Positions 1 to 7,381 of a DNA stretch of 29,648 nucleotides are shown here, piece after piece. The DNA is taken from assembly GCA_030597865.1 (NCBI GenBank), contig JAUVQZ010000007.1:1-29648 (forward strand), read 5' to 3'. Both the position numbers and the translations under genes were made by a program. The stretch comes from Pseudomonadota bacterium (GTDB lineage: Bacteria > Desulfobacterota > Desulfobulbia > Desulfobulbales > SURF-16). The notes under the pieces are model-generated. The model was given only the letters and a program-made list of their open reading frames with translations. It searched no databases and was not told where the DNA came from. Each line of letters starts with the position of its first letter. The stretch's first letter is position 1.

Positions 1-24
1 CACCCATCGAATGCAAGGATTACT

Positions 25-291
25 ATGACTTCCTGTCTCACTGAGCAAAAACCTGAAATTGACTATCCTTGCCAATGGCAATATAAGGTCATTGGTACGG
101 CCAAGGATGAAATTCTCGAGGCCATCAGCCTTGTTATTGGGGCCAGGGAACACACCATCTGTGAATCCAACAAAAGCAGCGCAGGCAAGTACCGCTCCAT
201 GAACCTTGAGCTGGAAGTAGACTCCGAGGATATGCGCAATCGTATCTTCATGGAGCTCCAGTGCCACCCCTCTCTCCGCATGATTATTTAA
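25..291 (+). CDS. DUF493 (YbeD/UPF0250-like) family protein
   Basis: A small 88-residue protein matching the DUF493/YbeD family. The family forms a compact ferredoxin-like alpha/beta fold, and its biochemical role is not settled; a regulatory or ligand-binding (ACT-like) role is often suggested. The recognisable family start is the 'DYPCQWQYKVIG' stretch near residue 13. The rest has the expected length and ends in the usual hydrophobic strand. The ATG is preceded by an AAGGA Shine-Dalgarno at a normal distance. The next gene starts only 3 nt after the stop, so the two are almost certainly co-transcribed. The upstream promoter lies outside or at the very edge of the window. The family assignment is fairly secure; the function is unknown. 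Confidence 0.8.
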   Translation: MTSCLTEQKPEIDYPCQWQYKVIGTAKDEILEAISLVIGAREHTICESNKSSAGKYRSMNLELEVDSEDMRNRIFMELQCHPSLRMII

Positions 292-294
292 GGC

Positions 295-1092
295 ATGGAC
301 CCCCACGAGATTCTCAGGAGAGTCCCTAAAAATAATTGTGGGGAATGTGGCTACCCTGCCTGTCTGGCCTTTGCTGCCCATGTTGCCAAGGGCGGTGAAG
401 ACCCTCAAAAATGTCCCTATATTGATCTCAGTGGTCTTGAGCCAGGTTCTGCCCAAAACACATCCCTTGACCACCTTGGCGAACAACGTGATCTTGAGCT
501 TATCCAACAGCTCCAAGGCAAACTCCGGGGTCTTGACCTTTCTTCCATGGCCCAGCCCCTGGGCGCCTCCTATGCAAACGACCATATCTCCTTTATCTAT
601 CTCGGCCAGGAGGTCATGATCGGCAAAGACCAGTTGCTCATCAATAAGAGACCGGCTGAAGATCCCCGTGACCAGATACTACTCTATAATTATGTCCATT
701 GCGGTGGTGGTCATCTCCCTGTTGACCCGTGGATACCGTGGGTAGGCCTGGAAAGTCTGCCAAACAGCATTTCCAAGGTGCGCACCCTGGCCACCTATTG
801 CGAGGAGAAACTCGCCGCCTTTTTCAAGGGACGCCCCCCGGAACAAATCCTTTCCCTCTGTGCGACGGTGGGCGGCAAAGCCCTTGCCGGAACCACGGCA
901 TCAGCAGCATTAACAATCCCGGTTCTACCCAAAATACCCCAGCAACTTTTCTTCTGGGCTGAGGAACCAGAAGATGGCTTTGAGGCCAAGGTCAAGATCC
1001 TGTTCCCGGCAAATGTACTGGACTTCCTTGACATAGAATCCCTGATCTTCACAGCTGAACGTATGGCCGAACATATCATCGCCCCCTCTTAA
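295..1092 (+). CDS. 4Fe-4S cluster / DUF3786 domain protein
   Basis: A 265-residue cytoplasmic protein. The N-terminus carries a four-cysteine iron-sulfur motif, Cys15-x2-Cys18-x4-Cys23 and Cys40 in 'KCPY'. This is the CGECGxPxC pattern also seen in RnfB and in the corrinoid Fe-S protein large subunit. The remainder (about residues 70-265), with 'DPRDQILLYNYVHCGGG', matches DUF3786, a domain common in anaerobes that often pairs with this Fe-S module. No transmembrane segment is visible. Translation is probably coupled to the upstream DUF493 gene, because an AAGG Shine-Dalgarno overlaps that gene's stop. rarA follows after 15 nt. Redox or corrinoid-linked chemistry is plausible by domain analogy, but the sequence does not show a substrate. 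Confidence 0.8.
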   Translation: MDPHEILRRVPKNNCGECGYPACLAFAAHVAKGGEDPQKCPYIDLSGLEPGSAQNTSLDHLGEQRDLELIQQLQGKLRGLDLSSMAQPLGASYANDHISFIYLGQEVMIGKDQLLINKRPAEDPRDQILLYNYVHCGGGHLPVDPWIPWVGLESLPNSISKVRTLATYCEEKLAAFFKGRPPEQILSLCATVGGKALAGTTASAALTIPVLPKIPQQLFFWAEEPEDGFEAKVKILFPANVLDFLDIESLIFTAERMAEHIIAPS

Positions 1093-1107
1093 GCCACCCT
1101 TAAGAAA

Positions 1108-2457
1108 ATGTCTCAACAGATAACAACAGGACCAGCAAGCCTCTTTAGCGACACCCGCCCCTTGGCGGAAAGATTACGGCCGCAAACCCTGGCTGAGTTC
1201 ATTGGTCAACAACATATCCTCGGGCCTGGAAAATTTCTTGAAAGGCTTCTGGCTGCCAAAAAGCTGCCTTCTCTCATCCTTTGGGGCCCTCCAGGAACCG
1301 GCAAAACCACCCTTGCCCGGATCCTTGCCCGCAACTCAGGCTCTGAGTTTATTTTCTTTTCAGCGGTCCTCACCGGCGTAAAGGAGATCCGCAATATCAT
1401 CAGCCAGGCCGAAGAGTTCAGGCGTCAATCAAAGTCCACCATTCTCTTTGTCGATGAGATCCACCGCTTCAATAAAGGCCAGCAGGACGGCTTTCTACCC
1501 CATGTTGAAAACGGCCTGATCACCCTCATCGGCGCCACCACGGAAAACCCCTCATTCCAAGTGATTGCCCCCCTGCTCTCCCGTTGCCGCGTCCTCACCT
1601 TAAACGCCCTGACCGACGACGACCTTCTGGCCATTGCCAGGCGGGCCGTGAGCCACCCCACCCACGGCCTGGAGCGGCAGAATCTCACCTTCAGCGAAGA
1701 TGGCCTTGCCGCCCTTATTTCCCTGGCAGACGGTGATGCCCGCCGCCTCTTAAACAGCCTTGAGATCGCCTCATCCCTGGTTGCAGACAGTGATCAGGGC
1801 GACAGAACCGTAACCAGAGAGATCATCGTCGAATGTTTCAGCAGAAAAACCCTGCAGTATGACAAGGACGGCGAGGAACATTATAACCAGATCTCCGCCC
1901 TCCATAAAAGCCTGCGTGACAGCGACCCTGATGGCGCCCTATACTGGCTGTGCAGAATGCTTGAGGCCGGGGAAGAACCGCTCTACGCCGCACGCAGATT
2001 GATCCGTTTTGCCTCCGAAGATATCGGCAATGCCGATCCGACCGCCCTGCAGATTGCCATCCAGGCCCGCGACAGCTATCAGATGCTGGGCTCGCCTGAG
2101 GGGGAACTGGCCCTTGCCCAGGCCGTCCTATACCTGGCCACGGCGCCGAAGAGTAATGCCGTGTACATGGCCTATAAAAAGGTGCGCCAAGATATCGCCC
2201 AAACGGGCAGCCTGCCAGTCCCGCACCACATCCGTAACGCCCCTACGAAATTAATGAAGGACCTGGGCTACGGCAAGGGCTACCAGTATGCCCACGACTC
2301 CCCCCTGGCCCTGGTTGACCAGGACCATTTACCCGAAAAGCTTGCCGGCACCAGATACTATGCCCCTACGGATAGGGGCCATGAGAAAATCATCAAGGAC
2401 CGGCTGCAAAAATGGCGCTCCATCCTTGCTAACCGCAAAAAAATCAGGGAAAAATAA
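1108..2457 (+). CDS. rarA: Replication-associated recombination protein A (AAA+ ATPase RarA/MgsA)
   Basis: A 449-residue AAA+ ATPase of the RarA/MgsA/WRNIP1 family, relatives of clamp-loader subunits that act at stalled replication forks. Visible features are Walker A 'GPPGTGKTT' at residues 60-68, Walker B 'ILFVDE' at 112-117 followed by 'IHRFNK', the sensor-1 type 'GATTENPSF' near 141-149, and the family-typical C-terminal half containing 'RRLIRFASEDIGNADP' and 'GYGKGYQYAHD'. Length is normal for the family. The gene sits 15 nt after the Fe-S protein. Its TAA stop is followed immediately by the ATG of the selenoprotein candidate (TAAATG), indicating coupled translation. Nothing looks broken. 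Confidence 0.95.
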   Translation: MSQQITTGPASLFSDTRPLAERLRPQTLAEFIGQQHILGPGKFLERLLAAKKLPSLILWGPPGTGKTTLARILARNSGSEFIFFSAVLTGVKEIRNIISQAEEFRRQSKSTILFVDEIHRFNKGQQDGFLPHVENGLITLIGATTENPSFQVIAPLLSRCRVLTLNALTDDDLLAIARRAVSHPTHGLERQNLTFSEDGLAALISLADGDARRLLNSLEIASSLVADSDQGDRTVTREIIVECFSRKTLQYDKDGEEHYNQISALHKSLRDSDPDGALYWLCRMLEAGEEPLYAARRLIRFASEDIGNADPTALQIAIQARDSYQMLGSPEGELALAQAVLYLATAPKSNAVYMAYKKVRQDIAQTGSLPVPHHIRNAPTKLMKDLGYGKGYQYAHDSPLALVDQDHLPEKLAGTRYYAPTDRGHEKIIKDRLQKWRSILANRKKIREK

Positions 2458-4002
2458 ATGTCTCTCCCCAAAAACTCCCACCATCTTTTTTTTATTGTCC
2501 TGACAACCTGCCTTCTCCTTACCCCAGGTCAGGGGTATGGCTCTACCACCCTTGACATTTTCTACTCAAACGATGTCAGCGGCCAGACCGAGCCCTGCGG
2601 CTGAAAATCAGGGCAATTGGGCGGTCTGTCCAAGAAATCATCCCTGTTAAAAGGTCTGGCCACCTCCGCAGATATCCTCAAACTTGATGCAGGCACCCTT
2701 TTTTTTGACGAAAAGCTCACCGGCCAGCCGAGGCGCCTGCCCCAGGCGATCATCACGGCCTCTGCCATGGTCGATGCCTATAACCTCATGGGCTATGATG
2801 CCATTGCCATTGGCAGACAGGACCTGAGCGCGGGTCTGCATGCCCTGCAGACCCTGGCCACAAGAGCCTCTTTCCCGTTTTTGAGTGCCAATTTGGTCGA
2901 CACCAATGGCTCCCTTCTCTTCACACCTTTCACCCTTATTGAGCGGGCCGGCATACGTATTGCCCTCATCGGTCTGACCGGTCAAACAAACCTGCCAGGG
3001 GCGTACTCTGACACGGTGAAAATTTCACCCTGGCAGCACGTCCTGCCGCAAATAGTCGCCAAGATCTCCACCAAGAGCGACCTTGTCGTTATCCTTTCCA
3101 ATCTGAGCGCCCTTGAAAACAGAGAGATCGCTGAGCAGATGGCGGATGTCCATCTCATCTTCCAGTCAGGGGTCAGCAAACAGAACATGCGGCCCCAGCT
3201 CATCAATAACACCCTGATCAGCCAGGCAGGCCATGACGGCAGATACCAGGGCCAGCTCACCGTCCACTGGACAGCCTCCCAGAAATGGCAACAGGGCGAG
3301 ACATCACGCCTTACCTTGCAAAAGGAGTATGATCGCCTGGGCTGGATGATCAATAGGGTGAGAAAAAAAGGCGGTCCACAGGTGGTTTACAAGGACAATG
3401 GGGCAAATTTAAATGCCTTTTTGAAAAAACGAGCGAGATATCACGAGCTGGAGGCGGAAATAAAAAAAATGGCCCAGGACGAAAAAATGAATACGCCGGA
3501 TCCCGCCACCTATAGCAATCATTTCCACCCCCTGCTGCCTTCAGTGAAGGATGATGCCGCTATAATCAGGCTGCTCAAAGAATCCCGCCAAAGGGCCAAT
3601 AAGATGCGCAGACAGGTGGCTGAAACAAAAAGGCTCAATGGCTACATTGGCAGCAGTGCATGCCGGAGCTGTCATGATCCTATGTACCTGGCCTGGAGCC
3701 AAACAGCGCACGCCACCTCCTATAAAACCCTGCAAGATAGGGATCAGAACAACAATTTAAACTGTGTCTACTGTCACGTAACCGGTCTGGACGACAGCAC
3801 CGCCTATCTCGCCCCATCCATGGCGGGAAATCTACGGGCCGTGGGCTGCGAGGCCTGCCATGGGCCGGGTAAAGAACATGCTGCCAACCCCAATCTTGCC
3901 CCCCCTTCCATGACGCCACATCCCGCTCTCTGCATAAACTGCCATACCCCACAGCGGGATGACAATTTCAACTACATGCTTGATAAGGCAAAGATTCATT
4001 AG
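2458..4002 (+). CDS. Putative selenoprotein: exported metallophosphatase-like protein with C-terminal tetrahaem cytochrome domain (in-frame TGA = Sec49)
   Basis: Read from ATG 2458 the frame is open to 4002 except for one TGA at 2602-2604 (codon 49), giving 514 residues if it encodes selenocysteine. Residues 1-28 form a signal peptide (hydrophobic core 'LFFIVLTTCLLL'). Residues 32-300 resemble the 5'-nucleotidase/UshA metallophosphatase fold ('YSNDVSG', 'LDAGTLFF', 'FPFLSANLVD', 'LIGLTGQ'), but canonical metal ligands are changed: DxH reads DVS and the usual N-H-D/E site reads GRQDL. The TGA lies in 'EPCG-U-KSGQLGG', where I recall homologues having Cys (EPCGC). The C-terminus has four c-type haem motifs at residues 402-406, 436-440, 464-468 and 492-496. 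A SECIS-like hairpin follows the TGA. The gene abuts rarA (TAAATG). A caller ignoring recoding would start at TTG 2617 and lose the signal peptide. The likely location is the periplasm; the function is unproven. Confidence 0.85.
2602..2646 (+). promoter_or_regulatory. Candidate bacterial SECIS element directing UGA recoding
   Basis: After the in-frame TGA (2602-2604) the stem TTGGGC (2617-2622) pairs with GTCCAA (2628-2633) around the five-base loop GGTCT. There is one G-U pair and five Watson-Crick pairs. An outer helix CAGGG (2609-2613)/CCCTG (2642-2646) may extend it. The apical loop begins 18 nt after the TGA. From memory, the E. coli fdhF SECIS also places GGUCUG 18 nt after its UGA, with the GGU in the loop contacted by SelB. 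Both loop sequence and spacing therefore match the classical element. The selAB machinery is not in this window. Confidence 0.8.
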
Positions 4003-4089
4003 GCATAAAAAAAGGTTCAGCACCGATTACCACCGTGGATCCTTGGTTTTAGATTTTTTGTTTTTCCCCATTCAGAGCTGAACTCCCAA

Positions 4090-4162
4090 CCCTTCGACAG
4101 GCTCAGGGGACTCTCCTCTCCGGACAACCTCGGGGCCGCCGCTCCCTGAGCCTGTCGAAGGG
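4090..4162. repeat. 19-bp perfect inverted repeat (REP-like palindromic element)
   Basis: CCCTTCGACAGGCTCAGGG at 4090-4108 is repeated as its exact reverse complement at 4144-4162, with 35 bases between. The core TTCGACAGGCTCAG is, to my knowledge, a widely dispersed intergenic palindrome in many bacterial phyla, often in multiple copies and sometimes linked to REP-associated tyrosine transposases. No transposase gene is nearby here. The element sits between convergent genes, where such repeats commonly occur. Confidence 0.75.
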
Positions 4163-4348
4163 CAATGCCGCCTTGCCCGGCGGAAGGCGTGTGGTGCCAA
4201 AGGCCAGGGCTGTCAGGGGTGCCATTTTCGCCCGTTTCACTGGCTGGGCATGCAGCAGCCCAAGCGGTCGAAAAGGAACAAAACAATATTCCCAGCAAGA
4301 AAGATAATACAGGGAACAGACCTCTCCACGGCAATCCGTGATAAACCT

Positions 4349-4389
4349 AAAAAAAAAGCCCTGTGCCGATAAAGGCGCAGGGCTTTTTT
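4349..4389 (-). terminator. Rho-independent terminator of ppaC
   Basis: GCCCTGTGCC (4358-4367) pairs with GGCGCAGGGC (4374-4383), ten pairs including one G-U, around a six-base loop. It is flanked by an A tract (4349-4357) that reads as a U tract on the minus strand. It lies 24 nt beyond the ppaC stop. A T run on the other side means it could also stop plus-strand transcripts. Confidence 0.85.
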
Positions 4390-4412
4390 ACTACAGACTG
4401 GGACTGGAATTC

Positions 4413-5342
4413 TTAGCAGCCAAAGGCCTTCTGAAGATTCGGTACAGTCTGCTTCTTACGGCTCATCATACCATCGACCCAGAAAGAGACACCATCGATC
4501 TTGCCACCAAAGGCGCCTTCGATAACGGCAGGCTCATCTGAAACAACAACAAGATCAGTGCCTTCCTTAACAACGTCGGTGAGCATCAGCAGCACGGTGT
4601 GACGGCCGTCAGCCTTGGTGTCCTGCATAGCCTTGAGAAGATCATCACGGATAGCAGCAACCTGATCAAGGGTGGCAAGCTCAAGCTGACCAACACCAAC
4701 CTTCTTGCCGTTCATGTCAAAGTCCTTGTAATCGCGGAAGAGGAGATCCTGGGCAGGAACTCCATCAACGGCAGACTTGGCCTTGAGCATATCCATGAAA
4801 AGGGCCTCGGTGTCAGTAACACCGGCAAGGGGAGCAAGCTCAGCAACGGCAGCCTTGTCCTTGTCAGTACAGGTGGGGGACTTGAAGTTAACGGTATCGC
4901 TGAGGATAGCGGCGGTCATGGCACCAGCAACATCCTTGGGGATAGCGACATTGTTGAGCTTGAACATCTCGTTAAGAACGGTACAGGTACAACCCACGGG
5001 CTGGCTATTAACCAGAATAGGGGTGTTGGTGGTGATATCACCAACCTTGTGATGATCTACAATGGCAACAACCTCTGCCTTATCAATATTGGCAGGGGCC
5101 TGACCGATATCGCTATGGTCAACCAGGGCGATCTGCTTGCCGGCAGCATCGGTAATTTCCTCTGGCGCAGCCAGACCAAAGCGCTCAAGAACAACCTTTG
5201 ATTCGGGATTTAAGGCATCGGCAGAAGACTGCATTACAGCTACAGCATCTTCACCAAGGGCCTTAGCCAGGGTGGCATAAGCGATGGCAGCCGCCACTGA
5301 GTCGGTATCAGGGTTACTATGTCCGCACACATAAATAGTCAT
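4413..5342 (-). CDS. ppaC: Manganese-dependent inorganic pyrophosphatase (family II, DHH)
   Basis: A 309-residue family II inorganic pyrophosphatase hydrolysing PPi to two phosphates and driving biosynthetic reactions forward. In sulfate reducers it also pulls sulfate activation by removing PPi made by ATP sulfurylase. Motifs visible: His8-x3-Asp12-x-Asp14 in 'GHSNPDTDS', Asp75-His76 in 'VDHSD', the DHH triad at 96-98 in 'VDHHKVGD', 'ILSDTVNFKSP' near residue 148, and the C-terminal substrate-binding 'SRKKQ' at 294-298. There are no CBS or DRTGG inserts, so it is the short constitutive form. A strong GGAGGA Shine-Dalgarno precedes the ATG. It is monocistronic, with its own terminator. Confidence 0.97.
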   Translation of the reverse strand: MTIYVCGHSNPDTDSVAAAIAYATLAKALGEDAVAVMQSSADALNPESKVVLERFGLAAPEEITDAAGKQIALVDHSDIGQAPANIDKAEVVAIVDHHKVGDITTNTPILVNSQPVGCTCTVLNEMFKLNNVAIPKDVAGAMTAAILSDTVNFKSPTCTDKDKAAVAELAPLAGVTDTEALFMDMLKAKSAVDGVPAQDLLFRDYKDFDMNGKKVGVGQLELATLDQVAAIRDDLLKAMQDTKADGRHTVLLMLTDVVKEGTDLVVVSDEPAVIEGAFGGKIDGVSFWVDGMMSRKKQTVPNLQKAFGC

Positions 5343-5640
5343 TGAATTTCTCCTCCAGGTTTATGAAATAAAATATATACAACACCAAAGACCTCAGTTA
5401 AACTAAATATATTTGGACCTCAAAACTCGGCGTATTCGCCTGAAAATGAATGAGGATTCATATTTTAAGCACGATGAACAGGGGCCAGAAACAGACCCAA
5501 ATCATACAAAAAATTTTGACAAGGATAGTGCCATTAGGATAGGTCGTCAAGCACAAAAAGTTTTTTAAGCAAAGCTTTGGAGAGCTTTCCTCCTCCCTGC
5601 AAATTCCTGCGTTACCAAAGGCCTAAAAAGGATATTCACC
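5343..5640. other. Divergent promoter region between ppaC and the receiver-domain gene
   Basis: AT-rich 298-bp gap. For ppaC (minus strand) a weak candidate promoter is TTTAAC, 17 nt, then TATATA, ending about 30 bp before the start codon. For the plus-strand gene there is a perfect -35 hexamer TTGACA at 5516-5521 but only a poor -10 (ATAGGT at 17-nt spacing). GACCTCA occurs twice in direct orientation (5390-5396 and 5416-5422), 26 bp apart, flanking the palindrome AAATATATTT. No gene or RNA was recognised. Confidence 0.4.
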
Positions 5641-6078
5641 ATGTCAGAAAATGAAGTCTCACCTGAAGATTTTAAGGCCAACAAGGTCCTCGTGGCCGAG
5701 GATAATCCGGTGGTCCGTAAAGGCCTGATTAACTTTCTCCAGAAATGGGGGTATGAGGTGATTGAGGCAGATAACGGCGACGACGCCTGGAAACATATTG
5801 AATCCAACCCAGACATCCGTCTGGCCATTGTTGACTGGAACCTGCCCGGCATAAGCGGTATGCAGGTCTGCCAACGTCTGAGGGTACGTATTAACGCGCC
5901 CTACGTGTATACGATCATGTTCAGCAGCAGGAAGTCAAAGGAGGAGCAGATCCTGGCCCTGGATGGGGGGGCAGATGATTATCTGGTCAAACCGTGCAAA
6001 CCTTCGGAATTACGGGCCCGTCTGGGTGTCGGGCGCCGCATCATGGAATCGGCCTTCCAGGCTACGGGAGGCAAATAA
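5641..6078 (+). CDS. Stand-alone response regulator receiver (CheY-like) protein
   Basis: A 145-residue protein made of a single receiver domain with a short N-terminal extension of about 13 residues and no output domain. The acidic pair Glu20/Asp21 ('VAEDN'), the phospho-acceptor Asp65 ('IVDWNLPG'), the switch Ser95/Ser96 and Lys117 ('LVKPCK') are all present, so it should be phosphorylatable. It lacks a DNA-binding domain, so it probably works by protein contact, like CheY or a phosphorelay intermediate. No histidine kinase is adjacent, and the partner cannot be deduced. The start has an AAGGAT Shine-Dalgarno nine bases upstream. Confidence 0.9.
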   Translation: MSENEVSPEDFKANKVLVAEDNPVVRKGLINFLQKWGYEVIEADNGDDAWKHIESNPDIRLAIVDWNLPGISGMQVCQRLRVRINAPYVYTIMFSSRKSKEEQILALDGGADDYLVKPCKPSELRARLGVGRRIMESAFQATGGK

Positions 6079-6154
6079 GTAACATCTCAACCTTCCCCCG
6101 TGCACTATCTTATTGAGATCAGGCCTGTGAATACATACCGGCTTTTGGTGTGCC

Positions 6155-6235
6155 GTTTGCCGTTAACGGTAAACCTTAGCAAAAAAATAACGGTGAAGTT
6201 TCGGGGCGAATAAGCCAACCGGCAAGGTTGGCTTA
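6155..6235. other. Two dyads in a convergent intergenic region
   Basis: The 206-bp gap between the receiver gene and nadK (convergent) contains a near-perfect 20-bp palindrome, GTTTGCCGTTAACGGTAAAC (6155-6174). It also contains a hairpin, TAAGCCAACC (6211-6220)/GGTTGGCTTA (6226-6235), with a five-base loop. Neither is followed by a clear T run. The hairpin may serve as a shared transcription end or mRNA 3' stabiliser. Confidence 0.4.
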
Positions 6236-6284
6236 AGCCAAAATGATCAAGAAGAGAAAACCCAGCAAGGCAAACGACCGCGAC

Positions 6285-7127
6285 TCAGCCTTCCTTATGG
6301 GGAAAATCCTCTATACGTCCTCCCCAGTTCAGCTTATTTCTTAGAATATCAAAATATCCTTCCCAGGGTGAACAGACCAAGAGCAGCTTCTTTTCACTGA
6401 CCACAATCTCCAGACTATCCTCCTCCCCCATGTCCCAGGCGGGCTGACCATCCACTATGACCTGCACATCAGTGGCGTGGCCTGTCAGGCGCGTGGTCAA
6501 GCAGACATCGGCAGGCAGAAGAACGGGTCTACTCTCGAGCATGAAGGGGCAGATCGGCGTGACCAGGATTGAGGCAATGGACGGATGGACAATTGGTCCG
6601 CCGGCGGAAAGATTATAGGCCGTTGAACCGGTGGGGGTGGAAAAGATAAGGCCATCGGCCTTGTAGGAGGCGACATACTGCTGATCAGCCCAGGTGCAGA
6701 GGCGCACCAAACGATCAATGGTTCCCTTGCTGATCACCACATCATTCAAGGCGTAGCGCCATTCATTGATCCCGGCAGGCCCGGAGATACGCGCCTTAAA
6801 CATCATGCGCTTCTCCAGGGCAACCTCCCCGGCCAAGACCTTCTCCAGGGCAGCCAGGCGGTCCTTTTCAGCTACCTCGGTGAGAAAACCAAGGCTACCT
6901 AGATTGACGCCCATCACCGGAATCTCAAACTGACTGGCCTTGGCAGCTATGTGCAGCAAGGTGCCGTCACCACCGAGAATGATCAGGAGGTCAAGGTCAG
7001 GGGTGATGGCATCCTGGACGGCCTGGATCCCCCGCCCCTGCAGCCAGGTCTTGAGCTCAGTGGCAATGATCTGGGCCTCAGCAGATCCCCTTTTGACGAT
7101 TACGCCTGCTCTCTGAATCTTGCGCAT
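6285..7127 (-). CDS. nadK: NAD kinase
   Basis: A 280-residue ATP/polyphosphate-dependent NAD kinase (PpnK family) that makes NADP from NAD in the cytoplasm. The catalytic 'GGDGTLL' motif lies at residues 52-58. Other family markers are 'PVMGVNLGSLGFLTE', the 'NDVVISKG' motif, and the 'GLIFSTPTGSTAYNLSAGGPIVHP' region where the substrate loop and dimer contacts lie. Length is typical. It is 254 bp downstream of proC on the same strand, so it may be transcribed with proC or from its own promoter in that gap. The Shine-Dalgarno is weak: GAGGG lies about 13 nt from the ATG. Confidence 0.95.
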   Translation of the reverse strand: MRKIQRAGVIVKRGSAEAQIIATELKTWLQGRGIQAVQDAITPDLDLLIILGGDGTLLHIAAKASQFEIPVMGVNLGSLGFLTEVAEKDRLAALEKVLAGEVALEKRMMFKARISGPAGINEWRYALNDVVISKGTIDRLVRLCTWADQQYVASYKADGLIFSTPTGSTAYNLSAGGPIVHPSIASILVTPICPFMLESRPVLLPADVCLTTRLTGHATDVQVIVDGQPAWDMGEEDSLEIVVSEKKLLLVCSPWEGYFDILRNKLNWGGRIEDFPHKEG

Positions 7128-7381
7128 GGTAAAAACTAACCCTCATAAAGTGGAAGGGATAAGTGACTTGGTAATAAATAGATGCAGATAGCGAACAGCG
7201 AGAGATCTTCGAATCCTTCATTTGAAAACAGGTTATTTATGGTCTTGTTTTCTGGTGCTGTCTTTCTGAAGAAAGGCACTAAGCCTCTGTCGATAAATAA
7301 CATGGTCAACGATATAACCTTAATGGCATAAGGGGCCGTAACAAAATACCAATAAATGGCCATGTTATTTTGTAACGATCC
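7128..7381 (-). other. Intergenic region between proC and nadK, with a doubtful 75-codon frame
   Basis: This AT-richer gap contains a minus-strand open frame (7363-7136) that would fit neatly between proC (18-nt gap) and nadK (8-nt gap). However, it lacks a convincing Shine-Dalgarno, its composition looks non-coding (many Ile, Leu, Phe and Tyr), and I recognise no family. The plus strand shows GTTATTTAT and ATAAATAAC as imperfectly spaced inverted arms around 7230-7300. I treat it as non-coding. Confidence 0.35.

Larger units (their letters stand above)
4003..4412. other. Intergenic region between the selenoprotein gene and ppaC
   Basis: This 410-bp gap separates two convergent genes. It holds the 19-bp inverted repeat at 4090-4162 and the ppaC terminator at 4349-4389. 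A T-rich stretch just after the selenoprotein stop (around 4050-4076) may end that transcript, but I see no convincing hairpin there. On the minus strand a 105-codon frame (4334 down to 4017, TTG start) begins with a signal-peptide-like hydrophobic stretch. It runs straight through both arms of the inverted repeat, giving the repeat-derived 'LRQAQG' and 'LSLSKG' peptides. It may be the remnant of a small exported protein invaded by a repeat, or may not be a gene at all. I do not call it. Confidence 0.5.

Noticed and set aside
2617..4002. TTG-initiated gene starting after the TGA as the true form of the tetrahaem protein
   Set aside because: It would have no signal peptide although it has c-type haem motifs, it cuts into the conserved N-terminal domain, and a SECIS hairpin explains the TGA.
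4365..4372. GCCGATAA as a second sigma-28 -10 element
   Set aside because: The -35 at the required 11-base spacing reads CCTAAAAA and does not match; the bases are part of the ppaC terminator hairpin.
4599..5201. 200-codon plus-strand frame opposite ppaC
   Set aside because: Antisense shadow of a clearly coding ppaC; low-complexity translation with no family resemblance.
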